From contig NZ_QQPQ01000006.1 of the NCBI RefSeq assembly GCF_003346715.1, forward strand, positions 124,001 through 188,000: a DNA stretch of 64,000 nucleotides. Direction: 5' to 3'. A model generated the notes under the pieces. That model had not been told where the DNA came from and searched no databases. It worked only from the letters and a program-made list of their open reading frames with translations. Made by a program: the position numbers and the translations under genes. This DNA comes from Oceanispirochaeta sp. M1. GTDB lineage: Bacteria; Spirochaetota; Spirochaetia; DSM-2461. This document shows positions 44,524 to 53,691 of this stretch, in pieces (position 1 is the first letter of the stretch; every line of letters starts with the position of its first letter).

Positions 44524-46350
44524 ATGAGCAACTGTGTCACACTAAAATCAATAAGTGAGCTGCTTGGAGAGAGTTTCTATGTCCCTGAATATCAGCGTGG
44601 TTATCGATGGACTGAGTCTCAGATAAGCGATTTATTGGATGATATTCATTCATTTGCTGTAAAAGATAAAAAATCAAAAAAGGAATTTTACTGCCTGCAA
44701 CCCATCATTGTGAAGTCGCATCTGACTGAAGAAGATCAAACTGTATATGAAATTATTGACGGCCAACAAAGGCTTACCACTATTCATATTTTGCTATCCT
44801 ATTTGATAAAAAAACATCTGCATAACGAGCCTTTGGAAGAGGCATATGAAAAAACTCTTTATACGATTAGTTATAAAACTAGACCTGATAGTGCAGCATT
44901 TCTTAAAGACATAGATTCTGATGCAGAAGAAGACTTTATTGATTATTATTATTTTAAAAATTGCTATAAATATATAGAAACCTGGTTTGATGAACCTGGA
45001 AGGAAAAGAGACGCGAGGGAAGCCGTTATCCAGACATTGGTCAACAGTGAGGAGAATCAAAAGTCTTTTGGGGTTGTCAAAGTAATCTGGTATGAGTTGA
45101 ATGATAATACGACAAATCCTATTGAAACCTTCATTCGGGTTAATTTGGGAAAAATATCGTTAACCAATGCAGAATTGATAAAAGCCCTTTTCCTGCAGGA
45201 AAGAAATTTCGGAGAAGGGGATCTGGCCCGGCTTAAGCAGCTTGAAATTGCCAATAAATGGGATCGTATTGAGAATGAACTGCAGGATGAGAATTTTTGG
45301 TGGTTTCTGAATAAGTCGGAAAATAAAAAACCATCGCATATCGAATATCTATTTGATATGATTTGCGATGAAGATGACTCCATACCGGAAAGAGTCATAG
45401 GCAACGACGAGCACAGAACATTCCGTTATTATGCGCATAGATTTGGAAAGGACCCGGATCATAGCCGTATCAAGGCGTTGTGGAAAGAGATCGAAGAGCG
45501 TTATGACGCATTAAAAGAGTGGTATACGACTCCTGAATGGTATCATTATATTGGTTTTCTGATTTATTGCGGTAAATCCGTTAGTTCTATAATGGAATGT
45601 TTAAATGATAAGACCATTCAAACAAAGCAGGACGTTACATTAAAACTTATTCAGAAAATCAGTGAAGAGTTTATCCGAGTCAAATGGACTGGAAAGGATA
45701 AAGAGCCTCATTTAGATTTATCCTTTGAATCCGGAAGCGATATACTCAGAAAATTCTATTTGCTTTTTAATTTGGAATATTTAAATCAGCAATGTCTGAA
45801 TGGCAATCTTATTTCCTATTTTCCTTTCAAAGCCTTTAAAATCGGGAAACATAAGGGGGGAGTTAGCTGGGATATCGAACACATAAGTTCTTTAACGGAA
45901 AACAATCTTGAAAAAAGGAATGATCAGACCGAGTGGTTAAATACTGTATTGATGGATTTAATTTGCCCTGATAATGAGATACTGGATGAAATCGAAGATT
46001 TCAAAAATGATGAGAACAGTAGAAAATTCAATTATCTATATACAAAAATAGTTAATTTCTCAGAAGAAAATAAAATCGATGAAGAACTGAAGAATAGCAT
46101 AGGGAATTTGACATTACTGGATGCTGGCACAAATAGAGGGTACGGTAATGCATTATTCACTTCAAAAAGAAGGATCATTATAGAAAAAGACAAGGATGGT
46201 GAATTAATTCCTCTTTGTACCAAAAATGTATTCTTAAAGTATTTTGATGGAAATGTTCAACCGAAGTGGATTAGTGAAGACATAAAGGCATATAGAAAAA
46301 TATTGGAAAATACAATGGTTAAATTCATCCCAGTAGGCGAATCAATATGA
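44524..46350 (+). CDS. DUF262 / DUF1524 protein (GmrSD-like)
   Basis: 608-aa protein with an N-terminal DUF262 domain (about 1-230): YVPEYQRGYRWTESQI and EIIDGQQRLTTIHILLSYL, the ParB-like DGQQR nucleotidase motif. The C-terminal region is DUF1524-like with the HNH-type core WDIEHISSL ... IGNLTLLDAGTNRGYGN ... FTSKRRII. This is the architecture of GmrSD/SspE-type enzymes, which use NTP-dependent sensing and nick or cut modified or phage DNA. It overlaps the next gene by four bases. Defence role is inferred from family and from the BREX locus downstream. Confidence 0.82.
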   Translation: MSNCVTLKSISELLGESFYVPEYQRGYRWTESQISDLLDDIHSFAVKDKKSKKEFYCLQPIIVKSHLTEEDQTVYEIIDGQQRLTTIHILLSYLIKKHLHNEPLEEAYEKTLYTISYKTRPDSAAFLKDIDSDAEEDFIDYYYFKNCYKYIETWFDEPGRKRDAREAVIQTLVNSEENQKSFGVVKVIWYELNDNTTNPIETFIRVNLGKISLTNAELIKALFLQERNFGEGDLARLKQLEIANKWDRIENELQDENFWWFLNKSENKKPSHIEYLFDMICDEDDSIPERVIGNDEHRTFRYYAHRFGKDPDHSRIKALWKEIEERYDALKEWYTTPEWYHYIGFLIYCGKSVSSIMECLNDKTIQTKQDVTLKLIQKISEEFIRVKWTGKDKEPHLDLSFESGSDILRKFYLLFNLEYLNQQCLNGNLISYFPFKAFKIGKHKGGVSWDIEHISSLTENNLEKRNDQTEWLNTVLMDLICPDNEILDEIEDFKNDENSRKFNYLYTKIVNFSEENKIDEELKNSIGNLTLLDAGTNRGYGNALFTSKRRIIIEKDKDGELIPLCTKNVFLKYFDGNVQPKWISEDIKAYRKILENTMVKFIPVGESI

Positions 46351-48665
46351 GCAGCACCAACAAATATTCTTTATTAGACCTTCTTGACGGAACCATCGCA
46401 ATTGAAAGCGAAGGAAGCCTTGTATTTCATGACATGAACGGTATTGAAATCCCGATAATTCAGAGAGATTATGCCCAGGGAAGGGACAGCGCCCGATATA
46501 TCCGGAAGCGGTTTTTGAATGCCATCTTCGAAGCTCTCGAAAACCGGACAATTCTAGAACTAGATTTTGTATATGGATCCATCAAGGAGGTAGAAGATAA
46601 TTCAAAAATACTCAAAACCTTTATTCCTTTGGATGGACAGCAGCGGCTGACGACACTGTACCTTCTGTACTGGTTTATAGCAAATAAGGAACTCTCTGGT
46701 GATCGGCTTCAGCAGGAACGTTCAAAGCTTAGAAAATTTTCCTACTCAACTCGCTCAACGGCACGTTCATTTTGTGAAAAACTGTCTGAAATCGGCTACT
46801 CCGGAAGCGTGAAGACTTCTATAACCTCCAGCTACTGGTTTCACAAAACATATGAAAATGATCCTACAGTAATGGGAATGATAGCTACTCTCCACGATAT
46901 TCAGAATAGATATATATCGGAACAGCCTCTTTATGAAAACCTTCCGCAACTCTGTTTTTATATAATGCCCCTCGAAGGATTTGATTTAACGGATGAGCTT
47001 TATATTAAAATGAATGCTAGAGGAAAATCCTTAACAGATTTTGAAAATTTTAAAGCAGATATCCTTAGCTGGATGAAATCCGAAAAAAATCCGGAGAAAA
47101 AAGATTACGAAAGACAGGTCATGATGAGCGGAAAACTTGTCCCTAGATTCTTGGCTTTTGCATCAAAAATGGACAACAGCTGGACAGATATTTTCTGGGA
47201 AAAAGCAAAAAGTAACTCAAATGAAAAAGACAGGATCGTAGATCCCTATTTTTTCAGATTTATTAAACGGTTTTTACTCAATGATTTTATCATAACGTCT
47301 ACAGAATCTAATGCGAGTATTGAAGACTCGTCTGAATTTAGGCTCCTGTACTCAACCGGCCATGAAGAGAAAACCAAGTATCTGACATTTGAAGATTATA
47401 AAGGTTTTATTGTAGAGAAAAGAATTGCAAATCTCGAAAGGATTTTCGATCTATTATCAAAAAACCAGGCCTCTATAAAAGAAATCATTCTCCCTCCCTG
47501 GGATAGGGAGGATATATGGTTTTTGTATGATGACCTGATTTCTCAACCCCAGAGACTTCTGTTTTTCGCTGTAACCCGGTATCTGGAAAACTGTACGGAT
47601 TTCGATAAGGATAAGTTTTCCAACTGGATCAGAGTAGTTTGGAATATTATTGCAGATCCGGATATAAGAAGCATTTCTTCCATGATAACTGCGATGAAAA
47701 CCATTGATAGGATTTCAGCTGGTTCAAACAGTATACATGCATTCTTTGAAGAGGGGAAATTTGACCGATATATTAGTGATCTGACAAATATTCATAAAGA
47801 TCAATTACAGGAAGAAAAGTTAAAAATAGATTTATTCAGGACTGACGGTTGGAAGGATAGGATTCTGGAAGCGGAAAGTCATCATCTGTTTCAGGGTAAT
47901 ATAGGCTTTTTGCTTCAGGACATTAATGCTCCTGAAGCTTTTGCCAAAAAACTTGAACAGGCTCAAATTCTGTATTCACAAAACGACGCTAATACAGACT
48001 TCTTGTCAAATCATGAATTATTCAGATATTGCATAAGTAAAATTGAAACATGGGATAATCTAGAAAAGTTGAATCTAAGGAATGAGATTTTGAACTGGAG
48101 ACTTTATTTAAGAAGAAATAGAACTTTTATGCAATCTGTTTCTGATCTCTGTTCTATGTCCAGAGATGAAATAAGCCGGACTATAACAGAGGGTTTAAAA
48201 AAGAATTCTCAGATTGAGGGTTGGAATCGGGAGCGTTTGCAATTAGTTCATTCCAATATCTATAAAAGTAAGGATTTTTTTGATTGGGCAGATCAGAATA
48301 AGCTTTCAACGATCAGATGGAGATATGAATTATATTATTTTGTCCGTCCGAATGCCTGGTATGATAAAGTGCTGATCGACGGTTACAGAAATATTGTAAT
48401 ACATGAATTCTGTATAATGGCTGGTCTGGATAATTCATATCACCGCTGTAATCAGTCAGATTTTTTCTGGGGAGAGCAAATTGATTTTCCCCTAGAGAAT
48501 GAAGACGTAGTTGTTTCTTTTACAGGAGAAAATGTTGTAGAGATCCAAACTAGAACGGCGGACGACTGGACTACTGTTTATTCAGATATGATAGAGGTTA
48601 ATAATCATGAGGATGCCAAAGATTTTGCAAAAAACATATGGACAAAATGTGATTCCTACCTATAA
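46347..48665 (+). CDS. second DUF262 protein of a two-gene module
   Basis: 772-aa protein with an N-terminal DUF262 domain (IPIIQRDYAQGRDSARYIRKRF and FIPLDGQQRLTTLYLLYWFI), a long helical middle and no recognisable HNH motif at the C-terminus (ends DDWTTVYSDMIEVNNHED...). It begins inside the end of the first DUF262 gene (ATGA overlap), so the two are translationally coupled. The pair may work as sensor and effector, one half carrying the nuclease. The function of the long C-terminal 500 residues cannot be read from the sequence. Confidence 0.75.
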   Translation: MSSTNKYSLLDLLDGTIAIESEGSLVFHDMNGIEIPIIQRDYAQGRDSARYIRKRFLNAIFEALENRTILELDFVYGSIKEVEDNSKILKTFIPLDGQQRLTTLYLLYWFIANKELSGDRLQQERSKLRKFSYSTRSTARSFCEKLSEIGYSGSVKTSITSSYWFHKTYENDPTVMGMIATLHDIQNRYISEQPLYENLPQLCFYIMPLEGFDLTDELYIKMNARGKSLTDFENFKADILSWMKSEKNPEKKDYERQVMMSGKLVPRFLAFASKMDNSWTDIFWEKAKSNSNEKDRIVDPYFFRFIKRFLLNDFIITSTESNASIEDSSEFRLLYSTGHEEKTKYLTFEDYKGFIVEKRIANLERIFDLLSKNQASIKEIILPPWDREDIWFLYDDLISQPQRLLFFAVTRYLENCTDFDKDKFSNWIRVVWNIIADPDIRSISSMITAMKTIDRISAGSNSIHAFFEEGKFDRYISDLTNIHKDQLQEEKLKIDLFRTDGWKDRILEAESHHLFQGNIGFLLQDINAPEAFAKKLEQAQILYSQNDANTDFLSNHELFRYCISKIETWDNLEKLNLRNEILNWRLYLRRNRTFMQSVSDLCSMSRDEISRTITEGLKKNSQIEGWNRERLQLVHSNIYKSKDFFDWADQNKLSTIRWRYELYYFVRPNAWYDKVLIDGYRNIVIHEFCIMAGLDNSYHRCNQSDFFWGEQIDFPLENEDVVVSFTGENVVEIQTRTADDWTTVYSDMIEVNNHEDAKDFAKNIWTKCDSYL

Positions 48666-48721
48666 ATTCATAATGGTTATTGTTAAAAATTTGAATGGAG
48701 ATTTCATCGATTCAGAGAGAC

Positions 48722-48845
48722 AGACTGCCCCACAAAATGTGGACACCTTTATAAGTTAGATTAAACTATTTGAAGTAGTTTCAAATGAGTAGGAAAAAGA
48801 CCTAAGCGTACACAGTGGATTTTCGTAAAGAAGTAATGAAGGTTG
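48722..48845 (+). mobile_element. IS3-family end with orfA remnant
   Basis: A terminal-repeat-like sequence (TGCCCCACAAAATGTGGACA near 48726) is followed at 48787 by an ATG reading MSRKK, then a stop, and then YTVDFRKEVMK, the usual opening of an IS3 OrfA helix-turn-helix. It is cut off soon after. The rest of the element is not found, so this is a dead end piece. Confidence 0.5.
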
Positions 48846-49219
48846 ACATTTAATGAAGCAAAAAGAAACCGATCTCCACCTCCGCAAAGGCTCCCAATTA
48901 CACTCTGCAACATTTTCATTACATCTCAGGTCGCCCTTGCTCCGGCTCCGAATTCAGCACATTTGGTAAATCCCATTCTAAGTGTCTATAAAAAACCCAG
49001 CGCCCTCCAACTCCAGATGCCTGCACGCTGCGCTTAGCAGTCACCAGGAGCTTCCGGGGACTTGATCATAAACTGTTAGTAGGAAACGAAACTGATTGAT
49101 TGTAGCCCCTTCAGCAGCTATCTGATGAAAATGAAAAGTAATTATCACAAACGTGCTGAATAGATTTTCTTAATATCCAAACAGTGAACTTCAATCGAAG
49201 CTGATCCTTCCACCCAGAT

Positions 49220-49253
49220 CCGTCCGATGCAGGCTGACGCCAGCATCGGACGG
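49220..49253. repeat. perfect nested hairpin
   Basis: CCGTCCGATGC and GCATCGGACGG form an 11-bp stem that encloses a further GGC/GCC pair around TGAC. It is isolated in non-coding DNA with no U-run following, so terminator function is unlikely. Confidence 0.6.
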
Positions 49254-49853
49254 ACCAGGCTTCCAGGAGTCGACACCCTGATGAAGTAATTATTCTTAAA
49301 GTTTCAAATTGGCAAAGGGGCAGGGGAAGACGAGAATGAAATAGATTTGCCCCGGCTCCACAGAGGCTTGAAACAGAGAGGACCCTTTGCTTTCAACCGT
49401 TACGGACGCCCCTGTTCCGCGGTATTTTTCCCGCTAAGAAGTACTGGATAAAGCAGCGATGATTTTCATGAGAATCCCTCCGCACCCGCTCCTACAAAGT
49501 GAGATGAATAGGGGGTTCCAAGAGCCGGAGCTCCGGGGTCTTCCCCTATGGTGCTGCTCCACAGTCCGCCTGCAGTCGTGGCATACGCCACTCCTGTTCC
49601 GGCTGTCTGTTCCCGCATCACCATCGTTTTTTCCGCAAACATCCGCAAATCGCCGTTCCGGCTTTCCTTTGCGGGCCTGGTTGCACCAATATTCAGCAGG
49701 GCCCTAAATGCAAACATCCCTGTTTGCCCGGTTCTCCCTCGGGGCATCAGGGTGTGTTAGTCCTGTTCACAAGGCCGGAGGGTATTGGCCCCAGGTTTAT
49801 TTTCCTGGCAAAGAGAGTAGGGCAAGGAATAGAAGCCTCATTCGCAAGGCCTA

Positions 49854-49962
49854 CTTTCAGGCGGGCTCCACCGGACAGGCAGCGCTGCAAGGTCGGGTCT
49901 ATTAATGATGCCCCCCTCCCGTCCCCCCTTGGGGGAAGCGTCCGGTTCCGCCCGCCTGAAAG
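49854..49962. repeat. 109-bp inverted repeat with nested stem
   Basis: Arms 49854-49876 (starting CTTTCAGGCGGGC) and 49940-49962 (ending GCCCGCCTGAAAG) match at about 20 of 23 positions in inverse orientation. The 63-base interior contains a CCCCC/GGGGG stem at 49922-49935. It could form a long cruciform or RNA hairpin. Confidence 0.6.
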
Positions 49963-50100
49963 AACTTCCTGCAAAGAGATGAGTTTTCCCGCTGAGGCCG
50001 GCCTGCGGGTACTGCTGCGCAGACCCCTCCGGCCGGGAGACCTTGAATCAATATTTTTTGGCTTTTAGAATTTCCCCGGGTGGGGGTGTTTTTTTACCCT

Positions 50101-50545
50101 GTACTGATATCATCCCGGCAATTAATGAAACAAAAAGTGAATGATTAGGAAAAAACTGAGAAGTATAAGGCTCCTATATAAATATTCTTTATCCTTGTTC
50201 TCTTTCTTACTTTCTATTCTTAAGTTCATATACTACAGAAAGAATTTAGAGGGATTATAAAAGATTAATAGAGATTATAAGAGAAAGGCCTGACAAAGGC
50301 TTATGTATCACTAAGTACTGTAGAGTCTGCTGCTCAAACCCCAGAAAGGGGGATGGAGGGAAAGATTCTCCTGTTATAGAAGAAGGAAAACTAACAGAGT
50401 TCTACGAGAAATCCTTCATTTTAAGGAGAAGCTACACTGGGACTACATTGAGAAAAACAGTGGTTTTGATTGACTATATACGGGAGTACTGGTAATCAGA
50501 TTATTACATTCTTTTTACATAGATATTTACATGATTCAAAGTGGA
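50101..50545. other. intergenic region downstream of primase gene
   Basis: AT-rich DNA with no recognisable gene, RNA or terminator. It lies beyond the 3' end of the minus-strand primase gene. Confidence 0.35.
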
Positions 50546-52264
50546 TCAGTAACTCTGCTTCTCTTCAAGCTTGATTCCGATCCAGAAGATTCCAACGGAC
50601 ATGCGGATCTTATCCATTCCGAGCTCAGAGAGCATCATGCTGAAGTTCCGGTTACTCTTGGCCCGTTCGTTATTCTTCTCACACCAGGTTTTGTAGGCCC
50701 CATATAAAATACTGGACTGGGTCATGCTCTCCGCTACCATCTCGCATTTTTCAGAGAGGAACATTTGGATATCGCTCATCTGGCTTCTGTATTCGTCTGT
50801 GGCTTCGTTTACGGCCTCAGAACTCCCTAAGCCCTCCTTCTGCCAGCGGAGACAGCCCTCGACCATCCAGGCAAGAATCCCGGGGAGTTCCTGTTCCAGT
50901 TTAGCGGGGAGTTTCCTGTCCTGTTTGTCCTCGGGGATGGTCACAAGGAAGGGGATCAATTTGATTCTTCGCCAGATGGCATGATCTGTCCCTCCGATAC
51001 GGGGTTTATGATTTGTAGCCATTACAATCTTGAAGGTGGGGAGGAACTGAAAGTATTCACCATAGAGGAAACGGGCGCTGATCATATCATTCCCCGTGAG
51101 TCTCTTGATGACCGACTCTGCTAATCTACCATGCTCATCACTCTCCATGGCCGTCACAAAGCGGGAGCCCTTAAGACGGGCAATATCGTTGGTGGCCTGT
51201 TCCCCTTTTTTCTGCATAAAGGTCTCCGTGGGAGTCGTTGTGGCATAGTCCCCCAGGATGCGATTCACCACATTGATAAAGGTGCTCTTGCCGTTGGCTC
51301 CCGTACCGTAGAGTATAAACATGGCCTGGCAGGCCATATCCCCGGTCAGGGAGCAGCCCAGGAATTTCTGAACAAAGCGGATCAGTTCCCGATTCCCGTC
51401 AAATATATCCTTAAGAAACTTCTTCCACACAGGACAGTCTGCATCGGGGAGATAATCCACGGGAGCCAGCTTTGTGATCAGGTCATCACGTTTATGAGGT
51501 CGCAGCCGCCCGGAGCTGAGATCGATGATTCCATTATTACAGTTCAGGAGATAAATATCCTGATCAAGAGCATCCGGAGAGATCCTGGCACGAGAGTCGG
51601 ACTTGACAATATAGAGCATGGATTCGATCTTCCTGGCCGTAGAACTGCGCCTGGCATGAGCAAGCATGGCCATGGACTCCTCGCCGTCTTTACACCTGAT
51701 GACTTTAAGGATCATAGATTCGACACTCATCCGGCCCATCTCAATGATGGTTCCCAGTTCATCTACGGCCCAGCGCTTTTCATCCCAGATCAGCCATTTC
51801 TTCCAGGGGGCACAGTATTTGATATCACCACCCCAATCTTCCAGCATCATTCGGGCATTGAAGAAATCAGAGAAGTCCTGTCCCCGGGCATCAGTATTCA
51901 AGGAAAGAACAAGGATGGCTTCCCTCTCATGATGCTTTTCTTCACCCATGCTGGTTGATTCTGAAATCTTCCACCTCGATATTTCCTCCATATAGGCGGC
52001 CCAGCGTATGGTGAAAAACCTCTCAGAGCGCAGCTCCTGTTCTGTGAGATCTCGGGACAAGCGGCTGCAACAGTTGTACATCAATGCCAGAAGGCCATAG
52101 CGTTTGCAGAGCTGTCTTTCCTGGAGTAAAGCCATCACGGCCCGTTGGTCTTCCCCTAATTCTTCCCTACAGAAGGCAATTGTCTTATTCACCTCATTGC
52201 GTTCATCCTCTTCAAAGCTCTGGATTCTGTCGGTCATCATCTTTAGATTCGTTTTTCTAGCCAT
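50546..52264 (-). CDS. phage/plasmid primase-helicase, P4/D5 family
   Basis: 572-aa protein. The middle carries the D5_N region and the C-terminal half is a superfamily 3 helicase: Walker A LYGTGANGKSTF, Walker B-like VTAMESDEHG, sensor IVMATNHKPRI and the arginine-containing HAIWRRIKLIPF. No N-terminal primase-polymerase domain is seen, so it may act as helicase with another primase. Such genes belong to phages, satellites and integrative plasmids. AAGGAG precedes the ATG. No integrase, capsid or replication-origin gene is nearby, so it looks like a stranded piece of a mobile element. Confidence 0.85.
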   Translation of the reverse strand: MARKTNLKMMTDRIQSFEEDERNEVNKTIAFCREELGEDQRAVMALLQERQLCKRYGLLALMYNCCSRLSRDLTEQELRSERFFTIRWAAYMEEISRWKISESTSMGEEKHHEREAILVLSLNTDARGQDFSDFFNARMMLEDWGGDIKYCAPWKKWLIWDEKRWAVDELGTIIEMGRMSVESMILKVIRCKDGEESMAMLAHARRSSTARKIESMLYIVKSDSRARISPDALDQDIYLLNCNNGIIDLSSGRLRPHKRDDLITKLAPVDYLPDADCPVWKKFLKDIFDGNRELIRFVQKFLGCSLTGDMACQAMFILYGTGANGKSTFINVVNRILGDYATTTPTETFMQKKGEQATNDIARLKGSRFVTAMESDEHGRLAESVIKRLTGNDMISARFLYGEYFQFLPTFKIVMATNHKPRIGGTDHAIWRRIKLIPFLVTIPEDKQDRKLPAKLEQELPGILAWMVEGCLRWQKEGLGSSEAVNEATDEYRSQMSDIQMFLSEKCEMVAESMTQSSILYGAYKTWCEKNNERAKSNRNFSMMLSELGMDKIRMSVGIFWIGIKLEEKQSY

Positions 52265-52904
52265 AAATTCTCCTTTTTCGAACTATGCTCAGATTGAGCC
52301 CCTGTTTTAGCCCAGGTCGAGGAAGAAGGATATGTAGTGATGAAGGGCTAATTGTTTTAATTTTGCTATGGATAATTGATTTTGGGGGGTAGGGTTTACC
52401 CTACCTTTTATAGTTGTTGTGATGAGTTGTGTTAAAACGTAAGATTAAAATTCAATATGATTTTACTCTACCTGGGCATATACTAAGTATTATTAATAAA
52501 ATGATTGAATAATCTGGGAACGGGAGTATAACTTTTTGTTGGTTATGGGATTAGAGGGTAATCAGTATAACTGTAGGGATGTTGGAATTATGCTGCGCAA
52601 GTTGTATTGTTACTTGCAGATACGGAAATTATGCTATTCAGGATATAAGAATTTCTACGGACAAGAATTTTTCAAAAAAGAGAAAACAAGACATAAATAA
52701 AAAAAGATTATATTAAAAACCGCGCCTAAAAAGCCCGTCGACCATGCTGGGTTAAGATGAGTGATTACGGATAAATAATCTTATATTCTCAGATAGTGTG
52801 CTTGCAAAAACTCTCACCCAGATATAAATTAAACCTTGTTTGACCGAGTTTGTCCCTGTTACATCTTTTGTTGACCAGACTAACACAATTGAGTGGAGTA
52901 TCTA
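52265..52904. other. intergenic region upstream of BREX locus
   Basis: Over 600 bases without a gene, separating the divergent primase and BREX transcripts. It contains the 18-bp palindrome at 52388-52405 and AT-rich stretches likely to hold promoters for both sides. A candidate -35 TTGCAA lies at about 52802 with an AT-rich -10 region (TATAAATTAAA) behind it. Confidence 0.35.
52388..52405. promoter_or_regulatory. 18-bp palindrome GGTAGGGTTTACCCTACC
   Basis: A perfect dyad of 8-bp arms around TT, preceded by a G-run and followed by CTTTTATAG. It lies 120 bases upstream of the primase gene start. Operator for the primase gene, or a short terminator read on the plus strand, are both possible. 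Confidence 0.4.
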
Positions 52905-53090
52905 ATGGAAGACCGCTGGCTATCTGTTGATGAAATTGCTGAATACCTTGGAGTGAAACGTGACACGATTTATAAATGGATAGCGGAACGCGAGATGCCA
53001 GCTCATAGGGTTGGCCGGTTTTGGAAATTTCAGAAGTATGAAGTTGATAAATGGGTGAAAACAGGAGAGTCTGCTGAAAGTGGGGAATAA
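52905..53090 (+). CDS. helix-turn-helix (excisionase-type) small DNA-binding protein
   Basis: 61-aa protein made almost wholly of a MerR/Xis-like winged HTH: WLSVDEIAEYLGVKRDTIYKWI followed by REMPAHRVGRFWKFQKYEVDKWV. ATG 52905 with GGAG 6 bases before it is preferred to GTG 52893. It overlaps brxA by 11 bases and is thus the first gene of the BREX operon. It may regulate the operon or be left over from an excision module. Confidence 0.82.
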   Translation: MEDRWLSVDEIAEYLGVKRDTIYKWIAEREMPAHRVGRFWKFQKYEVDKWVKTGESAESGE

Positions 53091-53691
53091 AAAATATACT
53101 ATGGCATTCACCACAGGCGGTCTCTTTCTACGGGAATCCGTCCTTGCCGCTGAACTCTTTATATCATCAAGAGATTGGGATACTGTAAAGAAGGATATTC
53201 ATGAGAACAATCTCTTTCAATCTCGTACAGCGGCAGCTCTTCACAGAATAACAAGGGAAGTTTTGAAGCGCCTGAGACTTCTGTCTGATTTAGAAACTGA
53301 ATTTCTCTTAAATGCCGCACGCCCCGACCAGCAAGCTCTCCTATGGATTGCCGTATGTCGTCGATATAGTTTTGTTGCAGAGTTCGCTACTGAAGTCATC
53401 CGGGAGAAATATCTTTCCCTAAATTATGACCTGTCTTATGAAGACTTTGACTGGTTTTTTAATAAAAAAGCTGATTGGTATCCAGACCTTGAAGAGCTTA
53501 CTCTGTCTACCAGAAAGAAGTTACGACAGGTCTTATTCCGGATTTTGGGTGAAGCAGATCTTCTAACTGGTGATAATAAAATCACACCACTCCTATTCAG
53601 TTCCCGATTTATTAAAATGATCCAGGAAGGTGATTCTCAGGAATTAACATTTTTTCCCATATTTGAAAAAGATTTACGAGGAATGCGATGA
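53080..53691 (+). CDS. brxA: BREX protein BrxA (DUF1819)
   Basis: 203-aa protein with the BrxA pattern: TTGGLFLRESVLAAELF at the N-terminus, RTAAALHRITREVLKRLRLL, and TPLLFSSRFIKMIQEGDSQELTFFPIFE at the C-terminus. BrxA is a small all-helical DNA-binding component of type 1 BREX. The GTG start at 53080 has GGAGAG 10 bases before it; ATG 53101 is an alternative. The stop overlaps the brxB start (ATGA). Part of the defence operon that methylates host DNA and blocks phage replication. Confidence 0.9.
   Translation: MGNKKYTMAFTTGGLFLRESVLAAELFISSRDWDTVKKDIHENNLFQSRTAAALHRITREVLKRLRLLSDLETEFLLNAARPDQQALLWIAVCRRYSFVAEFATEVIREKYLSLNYDLSYEDFDWFFNKKADWYPDLEELTLSTRKKLRQVLFRILGEADLLTGDNKITPLLFSSRFIKMIQEGDSQELTFFPIFEKDLRGMR

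Larger units (their letters stand above)
48850..50100. other. GC-rich non-coding island with inverted repeats
   Basis: From about 49300 to 50070 the DNA is clearly more GC-rich than its surroundings and has many stem-forming repeats but no convincing gene. Open frames on both strands are arginine/proline/glycine-rich, unlike real proteins, and overlap one another on opposite strands. It may hold a structured RNA, decayed DNA from a GC-rich donor, or a recombination region. Confidence 0.45.

Noticed and set aside
49466-50068. Several 65-115-aa open frames on both strands in the GC-rich island
   Set aside because: Mutually overlapping, rich in Arg/Pro/Gly, without ribosome sites or family motifs; expected from GC-rich non-coding DNA.
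49300-50070. Group II intron or integron attC array
   Set aside because: No maturase or integrase gene; no domain V motif or attC core sites (GTTRRRY/RYYYAAC) could be found.
51131-51958. 275-aa open frame on the plus strand
   Set aside because: Antisense shadow of the D5 helicase gene, which has the helicase motifs.
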